A DNA stretch of 64,000 bases. It comes from JAXLVB01 sp046329195. GTDB taxonomy: Bacteria; Bacteroidota; Bacteroidia; Cytophagales; Spirosomataceae. Below the pieces are notes generated by a model, which saw nothing but the letters and a program-made list of their open reading frames with translations, made no database searches and was not told the DNA's origin. How positions within the stretch are numbered: the first letter of the stretch is position 1; every line of letters begins with the position of its first letter. Positions 52,915-61,626 of this stretch are shown piece by piece. Where the stretch lies: contig JAXLVB010000003.1 of NCBI GenBank assembly GCA_046329195.1, forward strand, positions 890,534-954,533, read 5' to 3'. Made by a program: the position numbers and the translations under genes.

Positions 52915-54012
52915 ATGCAAAAGTACCTATTCTTGTTGTTGCTTAGTTTGTCGCTTGGCTCGCAGGCACAGCCCGTGTCATCTGGTTTTGACCCACAACA
53001 CACATGGGTGTTTATGGTAGGCGTACTCGAATGGGCCGATGTGAACCAGTTTGCGTCGTTCGACAAGCAAGGGCGGGTAGATGCTAACATCATGCGCTTT
53101 TTTCAAAACCAAGGCGTACCCAATAGCCATTTGACCTATCTCAAAGACCAACAAGCTACTACTCAGGCCGTTCGGGCGGCGTTTGTTCCTTTCTTGAAAC
53201 AAGCCCAAAAAGGCGACGTGTTGTTTTTTTACTACTGTGGCCACGGGTACAAAAACCAAGCAAAGCAAGTCTGTTTTGCCAATTATCAAGGCGCCGATTG
53301 GTCTGCCGAAGAGATTGTACGCACAGTTCACGAAAATTTTGCAGGAAATACAGCCTTTTTCGCTGCCGACTGCTGTAATTCGGGCGGTTTAGCCCTTGAA
53401 GCTCAGAAATACCCCTCTCGCCAGTACGTGGCGCTAAACTCCGTTGTGCCAACAGACGTTTCGACGGGCAACTGGACGTTTTCAAATGCCTTGTTGTATG
53501 GGTTAAGAGGAAGAAATTTTGTAGATACCAACCAAAACGGTGCTATCAGCCTCGAAGAACTGGCCGCTTACATTGACGAAGAACTAGCAGTAGTAGAGGG
53601 ACAAAAAGCAGCGTATTTCATTCCTAACACCATGAAGACGTGGAACATTGCCACGCAGGTACCTGCCAAGAAGAACCCTCGCATTGGTGAACGAATCTGG
53701 GCCAATTACGATGGGAAAGACTGGCTGGGCTTTATCATTGGTGCCGGCGACACTAACAAATTTAACGTTCGTTTTTATAGCTATACCAACAACGAAACCG
53801 ACTGGGTTGAAGCCAATCGCCTCAAACCCTTTGTTTGTAATAAAAACTTCTCGGTAGGCGCTTCAGTGCAGGTGTATTATCCAGCCGATAAAAAATGGTA
53901 TCCGGCCAAGGTCTTGAAGAAATTTTCGTGCCTTCACTACATCCACTACGATGGCTACGGCAGTGAATGGGACGAGTGGGCAACCCCTGCCAATATTCGC
54001 AACAACAACTAG
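52915..54012 (+). CDS. Secreted caspase-like (C14) protease with EF-hand-like loop and two Tudor-like domains
   Basis: A 365-residue exported protein. Signal peptide MQKYLFLLLLSLSLGSQAQ. The caspase-fold domain (about residues 25-235) has both dyad residues: His110 in YYCGHG and Cys154 in DCCNSGG. An EF-hand-like acidic loop, DTNQNGAISLEE (204-215), follows. Two C-terminal modules resemble Tudor/Tudor-knot domains: about 256-306 (IGERIWANYDGKDWLGF...VRFYSYTNNETDWVE) and about 315-361 (VGASVQVYYPADKKWYPAKVL...HYDGYGSEWDEWA). Caspase-like proteins of bacteria often act in signalling or cell death; secretion plus Tudor-type domains is unusual. A hairpin follows the gene. Confidence 0.85.
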   Translation: MQKYLFLLLLSLSLGSQAQPVSSGFDPQHTWVFMVGVLEWADVNQFASFDKQGRVDANIMRFFQNQGVPNSHLTYLKDQQATTQAVRAAFVPFLKQAQKGDVLFFYYCGHGYKNQAKQVCFANYQGADWSAEEIVRTVHENFAGNTAFFAADCCNSGGLALEAQKYPSRQYVALNSVVPTDVSTGNWTFSNALLYGLRGRNFVDTNQNGAISLEELAAYIDEELAVVEGQKAAYFIPNTMKTWNIATQVPAKKNPRIGERIWANYDGKDWLGFIIGAGDTNKFNVRFYSYTNNETDWVEANRLKPFVCNKNFSVGASVQVYYPADKKWYPAKVLKKFSCLHYIHYDGYGSEWDEWATPANIRNNN

Positions 54013-54013
54013 T

Positions 54014-54049
54014 ACACAGAGATTGCTCCTGCCGGGGCTATCCCTGTGT
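54014..54049. terminator. Hairpin between convergent caspase and PhyH genes
   Basis: Arms ACACAG-A-GAT (54014-54023) and ATC-C-CTGTGT (54040-54049) pair around a GC-rich loop. No T tract, but it is the only candidate terminator between the two genes. Confidence 0.45.
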
Positions 54050-54066
54050 GTAAGTAGCTATTGAGT

Positions 54067-54885
54067 TTACATCAATAACGGATTCAGCGATGAAGCGGCC
54101 AAAGAGCCAGGCTCCAGACCACAAATCCAGCGCTGACGATCGGCTTCTTGGTTGTGGTTTTTAGGTTCGATGACCTTAGCACCATCGGCATAAAAGATGA
54201 TGGTCATGACTTCACGCATGGTATCTGATTGATTACCTGGGGCCGAGTGCAAGGTCCAGCCTGCATGGAAAGTGGCATCGCCGGCTTTCATGCTCACTGC
54301 ACGTGTAACAGGGTAGCCTTTTTGCTCTACTAAGGTCGAAAGGGCCGCTTCAGATTCGTCCGAAATGGCTAAATTACCTACAAATCCTTCAGTTTGTGAG
54401 CCTGACGCAAAGGTCAGCATCCCCATTTCGACGGTAATATCTACCAATGGCATCCACATCGTAATGGTATTGGGCGTATCTATAGGCCAGTAGTATTGGT
54501 CTTGGTGCCAAGGTGTGGGGCCGCCACCAGCTTCTTTGTAGAGCGCTTGGTCATGGTAGAGACGTACCTTCTCTACACCCATGAGGTCGGCTGCGATGTG
54601 GGCGAAGCGTTTGGCCAAGACAAATTGCCGAACGTGCTCGTCCACCTCCCAGAGGTTCATAATTTGTAAAAATGCTTTCCCATAGGTGTCTCGGTCTTCC
54701 ATTTTGCGGGTCTCTTTGTTGTAGCGCATGGTAGCGTCGGAAATGACCTCTCGGTAGGCGGCCACTTCGTCGGATGAGATGACCCCTCGTAGCAAAATGT
54801 GTCCGTTTTGGCTGTATTCTTTGTGCTGCTCGGCACTAATTGGATAGAGCGTGTCCAATTGGGGTAGCGTAGTTACGGCTGACAT
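54067..54885 (-). CDS. Phytanoyl-CoA dioxygenase (PhyH) family protein
   Basis: A 272-residue Fe(II)/2-oxoglutarate oxygenase, not closely similar to the copy at 38362. The iron-binding HxD is in PTPWHQDQYYWP (about residues 139-150) and the distal His in FHAGWTLHSAPGN (about 206-218), followed by an Arg. A divergent AraC regulator starts 144 bp away, so the two are probably functionally linked: regulator senses a compound that this oxygenase helps to process. Confidence 0.88.
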   Translation of the reverse strand: MSAVTTLPQLDTLYPISAEQHKEYSQNGHILLRGVISSDEVAAYREVISDATMRYNKETRKMEDRDTYGKAFLQIMNLWEVDEHVRQFVLAKRFAHIAADLMGVEKVRLYHDQALYKEAGGGPTPWHQDQYYWPIDTPNTITMWMPLVDITVEMGMLTFASGSQTEGFVGNLAISDESEAALSTLVEQKGYPVTRAVSMKAGDATFHAGWTLHSAPGNQSDTMREVMTIIFYADGAKVIEPKNHNQEADRQRWICGLEPGSLAASSLNPLLM

Positions 54886-55029
54886 GAGTTTAAACGATTT
54901 ATTGGTAGAGTAAGAAGATACAAAACAAGCAGATTCTTCTATAATCTACTACTTGATTTTTACCCGATTTTTGTGTTTTTTTAGCATGATTATTGCCATC
55001 ATGTACCGTATTGACCAAAAAGCCCCAAC

Positions 55030-55887
55030 ATGCGAGTTCAATTTGAGCATATATCGGCCTCGTTAGACCGTTCGTTTAATTTTAGAACGTTCTGTTTACC
55101 TGCTTTTGACGGGGCGTATCACTATCATCCAGAATACGAGCTCACCTTGATTGTGCACAGTAGTGGCAAGCGTTTTGTGGGTAACGACATCGCCGAATTT
55201 CAGGCGGGTGATTTGGTGCTGATAGGACCTAATCTGCCACATTGCTGGAAAAACGACGATTCTGTTCCCAATCATCAAGCGGAATCGGTGGTGATTCAGT
55301 TTCGGGAAGATTTTTTAGGGGCCGATTTTTTTCAAAAACCCGAAATGGCCGACATCGCTCGTTTGCTACAAAAGTCGGCAGCAGGGATTGTCTTCTCGGG
55401 GGCTGTGCAATCTCGCATTGGACGTGAGATGCAAATGCTTGGTAAAATGCCTCCTTTTCAGCAATTGCTTTCGCTACTCGACATCTTAGACACCTTGGCT
55501 CATGCCGATGAATACCGCCTCCTCAACGAGACAGTTTGGTTGGGAGCACTTTCGCAATCAGATAGCGAGCGTATCAACAAAGTGTATGCATACTTGGTCG
55601 AAAACTTCCGACAAGACATTGACTTAAACCATGCCGCCGAAGCCATCTACATGACACCGACGGCATTTTGCCGGTATTTTAAGCGAATGACCAAGAAAAC
55701 ATTCTTCGACGTGGTGACCGAATATCGAGTGCGGTATGCGTCTCAACTTTTGGTTAATCACCCTGACAAATCGGTGACGGAAGTCTGTTTTGAAAGTGGT
55801 TTTGGCAATGTCTCGCACTTCAATAAGCAATTCAAAACGGTAACAAACTTCACACCACTGCATTACCGGAAGGCGTTTGAGCAGTAG
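55030..55887 (+). CDS. AraC-family regulator with N-terminal cupin
   Basis: A 285-residue regulator. The cupin sensor (about residues 20-90) contains HYHPEYELTLI and a GPNLPHCW segment with metal- or ligand-binding histidines. The C-terminal AraC double helix-turn-helix (about 190-285) includes HAAEAIYMTPTAFCRYFKR and SVTEVCFESGFGNVSHFNKQFK. It is divergent from the PhyH gene and convergent with the hybrid regulator (4 bp apart). This type usually activates carbohydrate genes in this phylum. Confidence 0.92.
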   Translation: MRVQFEHISASLDRSFNFRTFCLPAFDGAYHYHPEYELTLIVHSSGKRFVGNDIAEFQAGDLVLIGPNLPHCWKNDDSVPNHQAESVVIQFREDFLGADFFQKPEMADIARLLQKSAAGIVFSGAVQSRIGREMQMLGKMPPFQQLLSLLDILDTLAHADEYRLLNETVWLGALSQSDSERINKVYAYLVENFRQDIDLNHAAEAIYMTPTAFCRYFKRMTKKTFFDVVTEYRVRYASQLLVNHPDKSVTEVCFESGFGNVSHFNKQFKTVTNFTPLHYRKAFEQ

Positions 55888-55891
55888 TTCC

Positions 55892-58800
55892 CTACACCAC
55901 CGTCTGCCCTGCATACTCAGTAGGCGATTTGCCAAAAAGTTTTTTGAAACTTCGGGTAAAATAGGCTGGGTCGTTGAAGCCTACTTGGTAGGCAATTTCA
56001 GCCACTGTCAGATCCGACTGACTTAGCAACTGAGCCGCTCGTTTTAGCCGAATTTGCCGAATAAAATCATTGCCCGATAAGTCGGTGAGGCTTTTGAGTT
56101 TACGGTACAACTGCATTTTGCTCATCGAAAGCGCTGACTCTAATTGTTCTACATCAAACTGTGAGTCGGCCAAACGACTTTCAATAATCCCGATGACTTT
56201 TGCCAAAAACGCCTCGTCGGCAGGCATAAGGCTAATATCGGAGGGTTTCAGATAAACGTTGCGGCTAAAATTCTCTCGAAGCTTCTTGCGAGACAGCACT
56301 AAGTTTTTGACTCGTGCTTCGAGCAGATTGATGTTAAATGGCTTGGTGATGTAATCGTCGGCGCCTACGTTCAGGCCCGCCAAACGAGCTTCTTGATTAT
56401 GATGAGCCGTCAGCAAAATAAAGGGGATATGGCTGGTTTTCTCGTTGGTCTTGATGGCTTCGCATAGGCTCATGCCGTCCATTTCGGGCATGGACAAATC
56501 GCTGATGATTAGGTCAGGAATCACCTCCAAGGCTTTTTCAAGTCCTTGCTTGCCATCAGAGGCTTGGCGCACTTGGTAGTTGGCCACTAAGTTTTCGCAC
56601 AGATAGTCTCGCAATTCGTCGTTGTCTTCGACCACCAAAATGAGCGGCAGTTTTTTATCATAAGGATTTTCAGCCTCGGGCGTTTCTTGGGTTGGCGTAA
56701 ATTCAGTGATTAGTTCAAGCGGACTGTCGGCCACGTCTTTTTCTTGAATCCATGCTTTCGGAAACGCCTCTTTCGCAATGGGCAGTTGAATGCGAAATGT
56801 CGTGCCTTGATACTGGCAACTTTCCACCGAAATCGTACCACGATGTAGTGTAATGAGCTCTTTAGTAAGTGCTAGACCAATACCTGTACCCGAAATCCCC
56901 CGTACTTTTTGGCTATTGACTTGGTAAAATCGGTCAAAAACATGCGCTAAATGCTCGGTACTCATGCCTATACCCGTGTCTTGCACAGTCAATATCGCTT
57001 GTTGGGGCGTAAGCTGGCAGGTTACGGTAATGCTCCCTCTTTCGGGCGTAAACTTAAAGGCATTCGACAGTAAATTATACACAATTTTCTCAATGGCATC
57101 GGCATCAAAATAGCCCAGTTGACTGGCTTGATTGACGTGGAGTTGTAGGTTGATTTGGTATTGTTCGGCCAAGTCATCAAAAGAATGAACAATCCGCTCC
57201 AACTGCCAGACGAAGTCTTGTTTCGAAATAGCAAGTTGCAAACTTCCCGACTCCAACTTCGAGATGTCTAATAACTGATTAATCAGCCGTAATACTCGCT
57301 GGGCATTTCGGTGCATTAACCGTAGTTGGTTGAGTTGCTTTTGCGTCCACTGGCTACCTTCGGCAATCATTTTTTCCAACGGACTGATAATCAGCGTAAC
57401 TGGCGTACGGAATTCGTGTGACACATTGGTAAAGAAACTGGTTTTAAGGCGATCTAACTCTCGCATTTTTTCCGTTTCGATTTCACGTATCCGCACCTCA
57501 GTTTTGTAGCCTTCTCTCATCTGGATGATTCGGCGCAAGGTCCATAGCAAAGCTAAAATGGCCATCATGTAACCACTGTATGCCCACCAAGTACGATACC
57601 ACGGCGGCAACACTACAATCCGCATGGTAGTGGGTTGCTCGTTCCAAACCCCGTCGGCATTAGCAGCTTTGACCTTAAATTCATAGACGCCAGGGTCAAG
57701 GTTGGTGTAAGTAGCTGAGCGCTGGGTACCTACATAGTTCCAGTCTTCGGGAAAGCCTTCGAGTTTATAAGCATAGTGGCTATTATGGCCTTTTTGATAA
57801 CTAAGTGCTAAAAACTCAAACGTTAGTACTGACTGATTGTATTTGAGAACAATTTCTTCGGTTTCGCCGATACTTTTGGTCAAGATATTAGTGGCATCAC
57901 TGGGCAAAACAGCTTTGTTAAAGAGTTTAAGACCAGTTATATATACCTTAGGGACGTTGGTGTTGTCTTGAATACTATCAGGGTGAAAACGGACTAGGCC
58001 GTTCATGCTGCCCCAAAAAAATTCGCCTCGTGGACTTTGGTAGGTGGCTTTTGCTAAAAATTCTTTGCTGGGCAACCCGTGTACTTCGGTGTAATTTTTG
58101 AAGGTTTCGGTGCGGGAGTCGAAGCAGCTAATCCCCTCGTTGGTAGCTAACCAGAGGCGATGCCTGTGGTCTTCATAAATAATCTTGACGGTGTTGTTAG
58201 GCAGTCCGTGACGGGCAGAATAGACTTTAAATTCGCCTGTTTTTTTGTTGAGTCGGTTGAGGCCTCCGCCATTGGTTCCAATCCATAAGTAGCCCTGACT
58301 ATCTTCATAAAGCCGAAACAAGTGATTATCACTCAGGCTATTGGGTTGGTCAGTATGCACAAAATGCTTCCATGCGCCGGTTTTCCGATTGATTTTGACG
58401 ATACCATCGCTAAAGGTACCTAGCCATAGCTGATTGTCGGCGTCGTCCCAGATGCACGTAACATTTTTGTTGAGAAGAGGTTTTCTAAATTCTTCGCTCA
58501 ATCCTTGCGTAATTTGCTTGGTGACAGGGTCAAATAAAAGCAGTTCGGTGCGAGTCGATACCCACACCTTACCAGAGCGTTCTTGCGCAAACAGCGACAC
58601 AGCTTTGGGGTCGTGGGGGCCTTGTAAAAAATGTTCGAAACGCTTGGTTTTGGGGTTATACATATCAAAACCTCGGTTCCAGACGCTAAAGTAAGTGTTG
58701 CCAAACTTGTCGGTAAACGATACGTTGAAGTCGTTGCCATGAATCCAATTCGGGTTCGATGGCTGGCTCTGGTAGTGGGTAAAATTCAGATTGCTGTCAA

Positions 58801-59959
58801 TTCGACTCAGCCCTTGCCCCGCCGTGCCGACCCAGATGTTGCCTTGCCAATCGCCCGTAACAGACACCACCTTATTGGCCAAAGGTGAGTTTTTCACAAA
58901 AGGCTTGTGGGTATAACTGATAAACTTGCTGGGCTGGGCATAGCATACGTTGATGCCCGCTTCCCAGTAGCCAATCCAAATATTGCCATCTCGGTCTTCC
59001 AAAATCGCCTTGGCCACGTGGCTATTCAAGCTATTTTCGGCTTGTGGGTCGGGTAGATAATGAGTCTTTCGGCTAAAATCACCGTTTTTCATGACCAAAA
59101 TCCCCAAGTCGGTACACACCCACAAATCTCCCTTACGGTCTTGGCATACGGCTGTGATGATATTGGTGTCTTCAAACACATTTTCGTCGTAGAGCTTCGT
59201 CTCAAACCGATGGGTCTTTCGGTCAAAAAGGTGTAACCCGTTTCCATAAGTGCCCACCCAAAGGTTGCCCCTACGGTCTTCGTTAATCATCACAATCCGA
59301 TTGTGGTCCAGAACATTTGGCATGGACAACTGATAGCTCGAAAACTGCTTACTTTCTGGGTCAACTCGAATCAAGCGCCCCTTGGCTGTGCCAAGCCATA
59401 ACATCCCTTGCTTATCTCGATAGATGGAGTGAAGGGTGTTTTCTGGAAGATGACCTGTTTCAGCACTATACTGTTTAACCGAAAAATCATGGATATTGAT
59501 TTCAAAAACTCCTTTCTGAAAACTACTCACCCATACGCTTTCGCCCTGAGCCGCCAATCCGTTAATACCATTGATAGTGAAACCATTAGGAAGGTTTTTG
59601 AAACACGAAAACCGCCCCGTGGCTTTATCCATCCGGTTGAGCCCACCCGTACGAGTGCCCACCCAGAGGTTGTTGTCTTGGTCTTCGCAGATAGCTGTGA
59701 TTTCGTTGTTACTGATACTGTAAGGATTGTTTTCTTGATGTCGAAATACCGTAAAGCCATAGCCATCGTAGCGATTGAGGCCATCATAGGTAGCAAACCA
59801 CAAAAACCCTTTTTTGTCTTGAAAAATAGTGTTAATTGAGCTCTGCGAAAGCCCTTCGGATGTCGAAATTTTCTCAAATCGCACCTGTGCCTTCATGGGC
59901 AAACTAACCCACAGCCACAAAAGGCTTGCTATGCAACAGATGAAAGTTGACTTAGACAT
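55892..59959 (-). CDS. Hybrid two-component system sensor/regulator (HTCS)
   Basis: A 1355-residue membrane protein that combines sensor, kinase and DNA-binding regulator, the hallmark of polysaccharide utilisation control in Bacteroidota. Signal sequence, about fourteen Reg_prop repeats forming two periplasmic propellers (about residues 30-690), Y_Y_Y domain (about 727-775), one membrane helix (about 789-809), HisKA with phospho-acceptor His848 (SHEFRTP), HATPase (LLSNAFKFTPERG, GTGIGL), receiver with Asp1154 (SDLSMPEMDG) and C-terminal AraC helix-turn-helix (about 1250-1355; VAEIAYQVGFNDPAYFTRSF). All key phosphotransfer residues are present. It diverges from the small membrane protein and GntR gene across 318 bp. 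Confidence 0.95.
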   Translation of the reverse strand: MSKSTFICCIASLLWLWVSLPMKAQVRFEKISTSEGLSQSSINTIFQDKKGFLWFATYDGLNRYDGYGFTVFRHQENNPYSISNNEITAICEDQDNNLWVGTRTGGLNRMDKATGRFSCFKNLPNGFTINGINGLAAQGESVWVSSFQKGVFEINIHDFSVKQYSAETGHLPENTLHSIYRDKQGMLWLGTAKGRLIRVDPESKQFSSYQLSMPNVLDHNRIVMINEDRRGNLWVGTYGNGLHLFDRKTHRFETKLYDENVFEDTNIITAVCQDRKGDLWVCTDLGILVMKNGDFSRKTHYLPDPQAENSLNSHVAKAILEDRDGNIWIGYWEAGINVCYAQPSKFISYTHKPFVKNSPLANKVVSVTGDWQGNIWVGTAGQGLSRIDSNLNFTHYQSQPSNPNWIHGNDFNVSFTDKFGNTYFSVWNRGFDMYNPKTKRFEHFLQGPHDPKAVSLFAQERSGKVWVSTRTELLLFDPVTKQITQGLSEEFRKPLLNKNVTCIWDDADNQLWLGTFSDGIVKINRKTGAWKHFVHTDQPNSLSDNHLFRLYEDSQGYLWIGTNGGGLNRLNKKTGEFKVYSARHGLPNNTVKIIYEDHRHRLWLATNEGISCFDSRTETFKNYTEVHGLPSKEFLAKATYQSPRGEFFWGSMNGLVRFHPDSIQDNTNVPKVYITGLKLFNKAVLPSDATNILTKSIGETEEIVLKYNQSVLTFEFLALSYQKGHNSHYAYKLEGFPEDWNYVGTQRSATYTNLDPGVYEFKVKAANADGVWNEQPTTMRIVVLPPWYRTWWAYSGYMMAILALLWTLRRIIQMREGYKTEVRIREIETEKMRELDRLKTSFFTNVSHEFRTPVTLIISPLEKMIAEGSQWTQKQLNQLRLMHRNAQRVLRLINQLLDISKLESGSLQLAISKQDFVWQLERIVHSFDDLAEQYQINLQLHVNQASQLGYFDADAIEKIVYNLLSNAFKFTPERGSITVTCQLTPQQAILTVQDTGIGMSTEHLAHVFDRFYQVNSQKVRGISGTGIGLALTKELITLHRGTISVESCQYQGTTFRIQLPIAKEAFPKAWIQEKDVADSPLELITEFTPTQETPEAENPYDKKLPLILVVEDNDELRDYLCENLVANYQVRQASDGKQGLEKALEVIPDLIISDLSMPEMDGMSLCEAIKTNEKTSHIPFILLTAHHNQEARLAGLNVGADDYITKPFNINLLEARVKNLVLSRKKLRENFSRNVYLKPSDISLMPADEAFLAKVIGIIESRLADSQFDVEQLESALSMSKMQLYRKLKSLTDLSGNDFIRQIRLKRAAQLLSQSDLTVAEIAYQVGFNDPAYFTRSFKKLFGKSPTEYAGQTVV

Positions 59960-60145
59960 TTTGTAAGATTAGTGGATTTTGGGGAGAAATGTAACCAAAA
60001 GCCTGTTTAATTGATAGATTTTACGACCAGTTGGGGCCAAATACGCCTGTAAGGGCAAATTTTGTATAATTCTGATAGCTTATAGGAATTTTTAACGCTT
60101 CTGTCAACCTGCTTTGTACTGTTTATTTTCTCTCCTTCAGCGCTA

Positions 60146-60164
60146 ACTTATTGCGAAAATAAGT
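60146..60164. promoter_or_regulatory. Short inverted repeat
   Basis: Perfect arms ACTTATT (60146-60152) and AATAAGT (60158-60164) enclose GCGAA. Possible operator in the HTCS/GntR intergenic region. Confidence 0.4.
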
Positions 60165-60189
60165 GCTTCAGAGAGCATTAATGCACCTA

Positions 60190-60226
60190 TTTGCAAAAAT
60201 CATCCAACATTTTGCAAAAATAATCC
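60190..60226 (+). promoter_or_regulatory. Direct repeats phased at 21 bp, candidate activator site
   Basis: TTTGCAAAAATCATCC (60190-60205) and TTTGCAAAAATAATCC (60211-60226) differ by one base and are 21 bp apart, two helical turns. They end 24 bp before the TAATTTTG box at 60251, which has no TTTG element at normal spacing. This placement suits an activator dimer of tandem AraC-type half-sites, such as the HTCS encoded next door. Confidence 0.6.
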
Positions 60227-60250
60227 TACCTCAAACGCTCCTTTGCCCCC

Positions 60251-60258
60251 TAATTTTG
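60251..60258 (+). promoter_or_regulatory. -7 box of the small-protein/GntR transcript
   Basis: TAATTTTG fits TAnnTTTG and ends 19 bp before the ATG at 60278. The missing upstream element suggests dependence on an activator. Confidence 0.45.
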
Positions 60259-60277
60259 ACTTCACCAAAAGGCATTT

Positions 60278-60418
60278 ATGAAAATAGTGAACGTAATCGC
60301 TCAGCTCAAAGCATTAAGCAATAAAGAGTCGGTACTTCGGCGAGTTATCGTCTATGAAGCGCTTCTGTTATTGGCCTTATTTCTTTTGTTGGGCACGCTC
60401 ATCGAACTCTCACTCTGA
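60278..60418 (+). CDS. 46-residue single-pass membrane protein
   Basis: Short gene of 46 codons plus stop: MKIVNVIAQLKALSNKESVL, then a membrane helix (about residues 28-45, ALLLLALFLLLGTLIE). It has its own -7 box, no overlap with other genes, and ends 23 bp before the GntR gene, so both are probably co-transcribed. I recognise no family; location between an HTCS and a GntR regulator suggests a small accessory of this sensing locus. Confidence 0.5.
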   Translation: MKIVNVIAQLKALSNKESVLRRVIVYEALLLLALFLLLGTLIELSL

Positions 60419-60441
60419 ACTCCTCTAAACCTATTTAAAAC

Positions 60442-61467
60442 ATGGTCAAAGTCAAAGCGCTCCCTCCGTTTGAGAGCTTCTCGAAGGTTCCGAAATATCA
60501 GCAGTTAGTCAATACGATTATTGCCAACGTCGAAAATGGTTCTCTCAAAAATGGTGATCGCTTACCCTCTATCAACGAAGCCAGCGAAGAATACTATTTG
60601 TCAAGAGACACCGTGGAGCGAGCCTACAGCGAGTTGTATCGCTTGGGGGTAATCACTTCGGTGAATCGCCGAGGGTATTTTATTTCGGGAAAACCCGCTC
60701 GGTTGGTAACCAAAGTGTTGTTCTTGGTGGGCGAAATCACCGACTACAACAAGACCATTTACAATGCCTTTTTGCGAGCTTTCGGCAAAAATGCCAACGT
60801 GGATATTTTCACCTATAATTATAAAAAGTCGCTCTTTTGTGAAACCCTCCATAACCACCTCGGCGACTACCACTATTATGTAGTGATGCCTCACCTCATC
60901 GAAGAAGACCCCGATGTGCTGCGTTGCTTGCGATTGATTTCGGGCGAACGATTGGTACTACTTGACCAGCTGTTTGATGGCGTAAAAAATGCAGCTTCGG
61001 GGCTGTATTTTGACCCTAGTCTCGAAATGTACCGCCTTCTCAAGACCTGTGAAAAAGCGCTTAGTCGTTACGAAATGATTAATTTGGTGCTGTCGAACGA
61101 AGAGTACTTTGATGCCGAAATGATTTCGGGTTTCTGCCAGTTTTGCGAGGATAAAGGGTTTGATTACCAGATTTTGGATGGGATGGAAGGCGAAACCATC
61201 GAGCACCACCAGGCTTACTTGACGGTGGATGACATTGATTTAGTCAATATCATCCAACAAACCCAACAAGCCAACTGGCATTTAGGCGAAGACGTTGGTG
61301 TAGTATCCATGCAAGATTCTAATTTCAAAAGCATTTTGGCGGGCGGCATCACTGTGTTTACCAATAATCCTCAAAAGATGGGAACCCGCTTGGCCGAGCT
61401 CATTCGTGAAGGCAAAAAACAACAAGATTACCTGCCTATGGAAATCATCTGGCGAAAGTCGCTTTAA
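60442..61467 (+). CDS. GntR-family regulator with LacI-type sensor domain
   Basis: A 341-residue regulator. The N-terminal GntR winged helix (about residues 12-80) includes YQQLVNTIIANVENGSLKNGDRLPS and LSRDTVERAYSELYRLGVI. The rest is a periplasmic-binding-protein-like domain (about 85-335; TKVLFLVGEITDYNKTIYNAFLRAF and DVGVVSMQD), the GntR/LacI hybrid class typical of Bacteroidota sugar regulators. It follows the small membrane protein and is closed by a tandem terminator. Confidence 0.92.
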   Translation: MVKVKALPPFESFSKVPKYQQLVNTIIANVENGSLKNGDRLPSINEASEEYYLSRDTVERAYSELYRLGVITSVNRRGYFISGKPARLVTKVLFLVGEITDYNKTIYNAFLRAFGKNANVDIFTYNYKKSLFCETLHNHLGDYHYYVVMPHLIEEDPDVLRCLRLISGERLVLLDQLFDGVKNAASGLYFDPSLEMYRLLKTCEKALSRYEMINLVLSNEEYFDAEMISGFCQFCEDKGFDYQILDGMEGETIEHHQAYLTVDDIDLVNIIQQTQQANWHLGEDVGVVSMQDSNFKSILAGGITVFTNNPQKMGTRLAELIREGKKQQDYLPMEIIWRKSL

Positions 61468-61475
61468 TAGATGTC

Positions 61476-61496
61476 CCACGATTTGGTAAATCGTGG
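61476..61496 (+). terminator. Hairpin after the GntR gene
   Basis: Perfect 9-bp arms CCACGATTT (61476-61484) and AAATCGTGG (61488-61496), loop GGT, 8 bp after the stop codon. First of two adjacent hairpins. Confidence 0.6.
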
Positions 61497-61502
61497 AAAA
61501 AG

Positions 61503-61541
61503 TACCCCCAAAGGTAGTTCGTGCCTTTGGGGGTATTTTTT
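61503..61541 (+). terminator. Strong rho-independent terminator after the GntR gene
   Basis: A 12-bp perfect stem, TACCCCCAAAGG (61503-61514) and CCTTTGGGGGTA (61524-61535), followed by six T. Confidence 0.9.
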
Positions 61542-61569
61542 GGGCAACTAGTCGCCAATTTGGTACTAT

Positions 61570-61602
61570 TTTGTGGTTTAATGGGCATTTTTCTTACATT
61601 TG
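61570..61602 (+). promoter_or_regulatory. Promoter of the beta-helix/DUF1080 transcript
   Basis: TTTG (61570-61573), 21-bp spacer, TACATTTG (61595-61602): a near-ideal Bacteroidota promoter. It ends 24 bp before the ATG. Confidence 0.58.
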
Positions 61603-61626
61603 GTTGCTCATTAACTTCTAATCACC

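Larger units (their letters stand above)
59960..60277. other. Divergent regulatory region
   Basis: No gene in 318 bp. It holds an inverted repeat (60146-60164), two phased direct repeats (60190-60226) and a TAATTTTG box (60251-60258) before the 46-residue gene. Confidence 0.6.
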
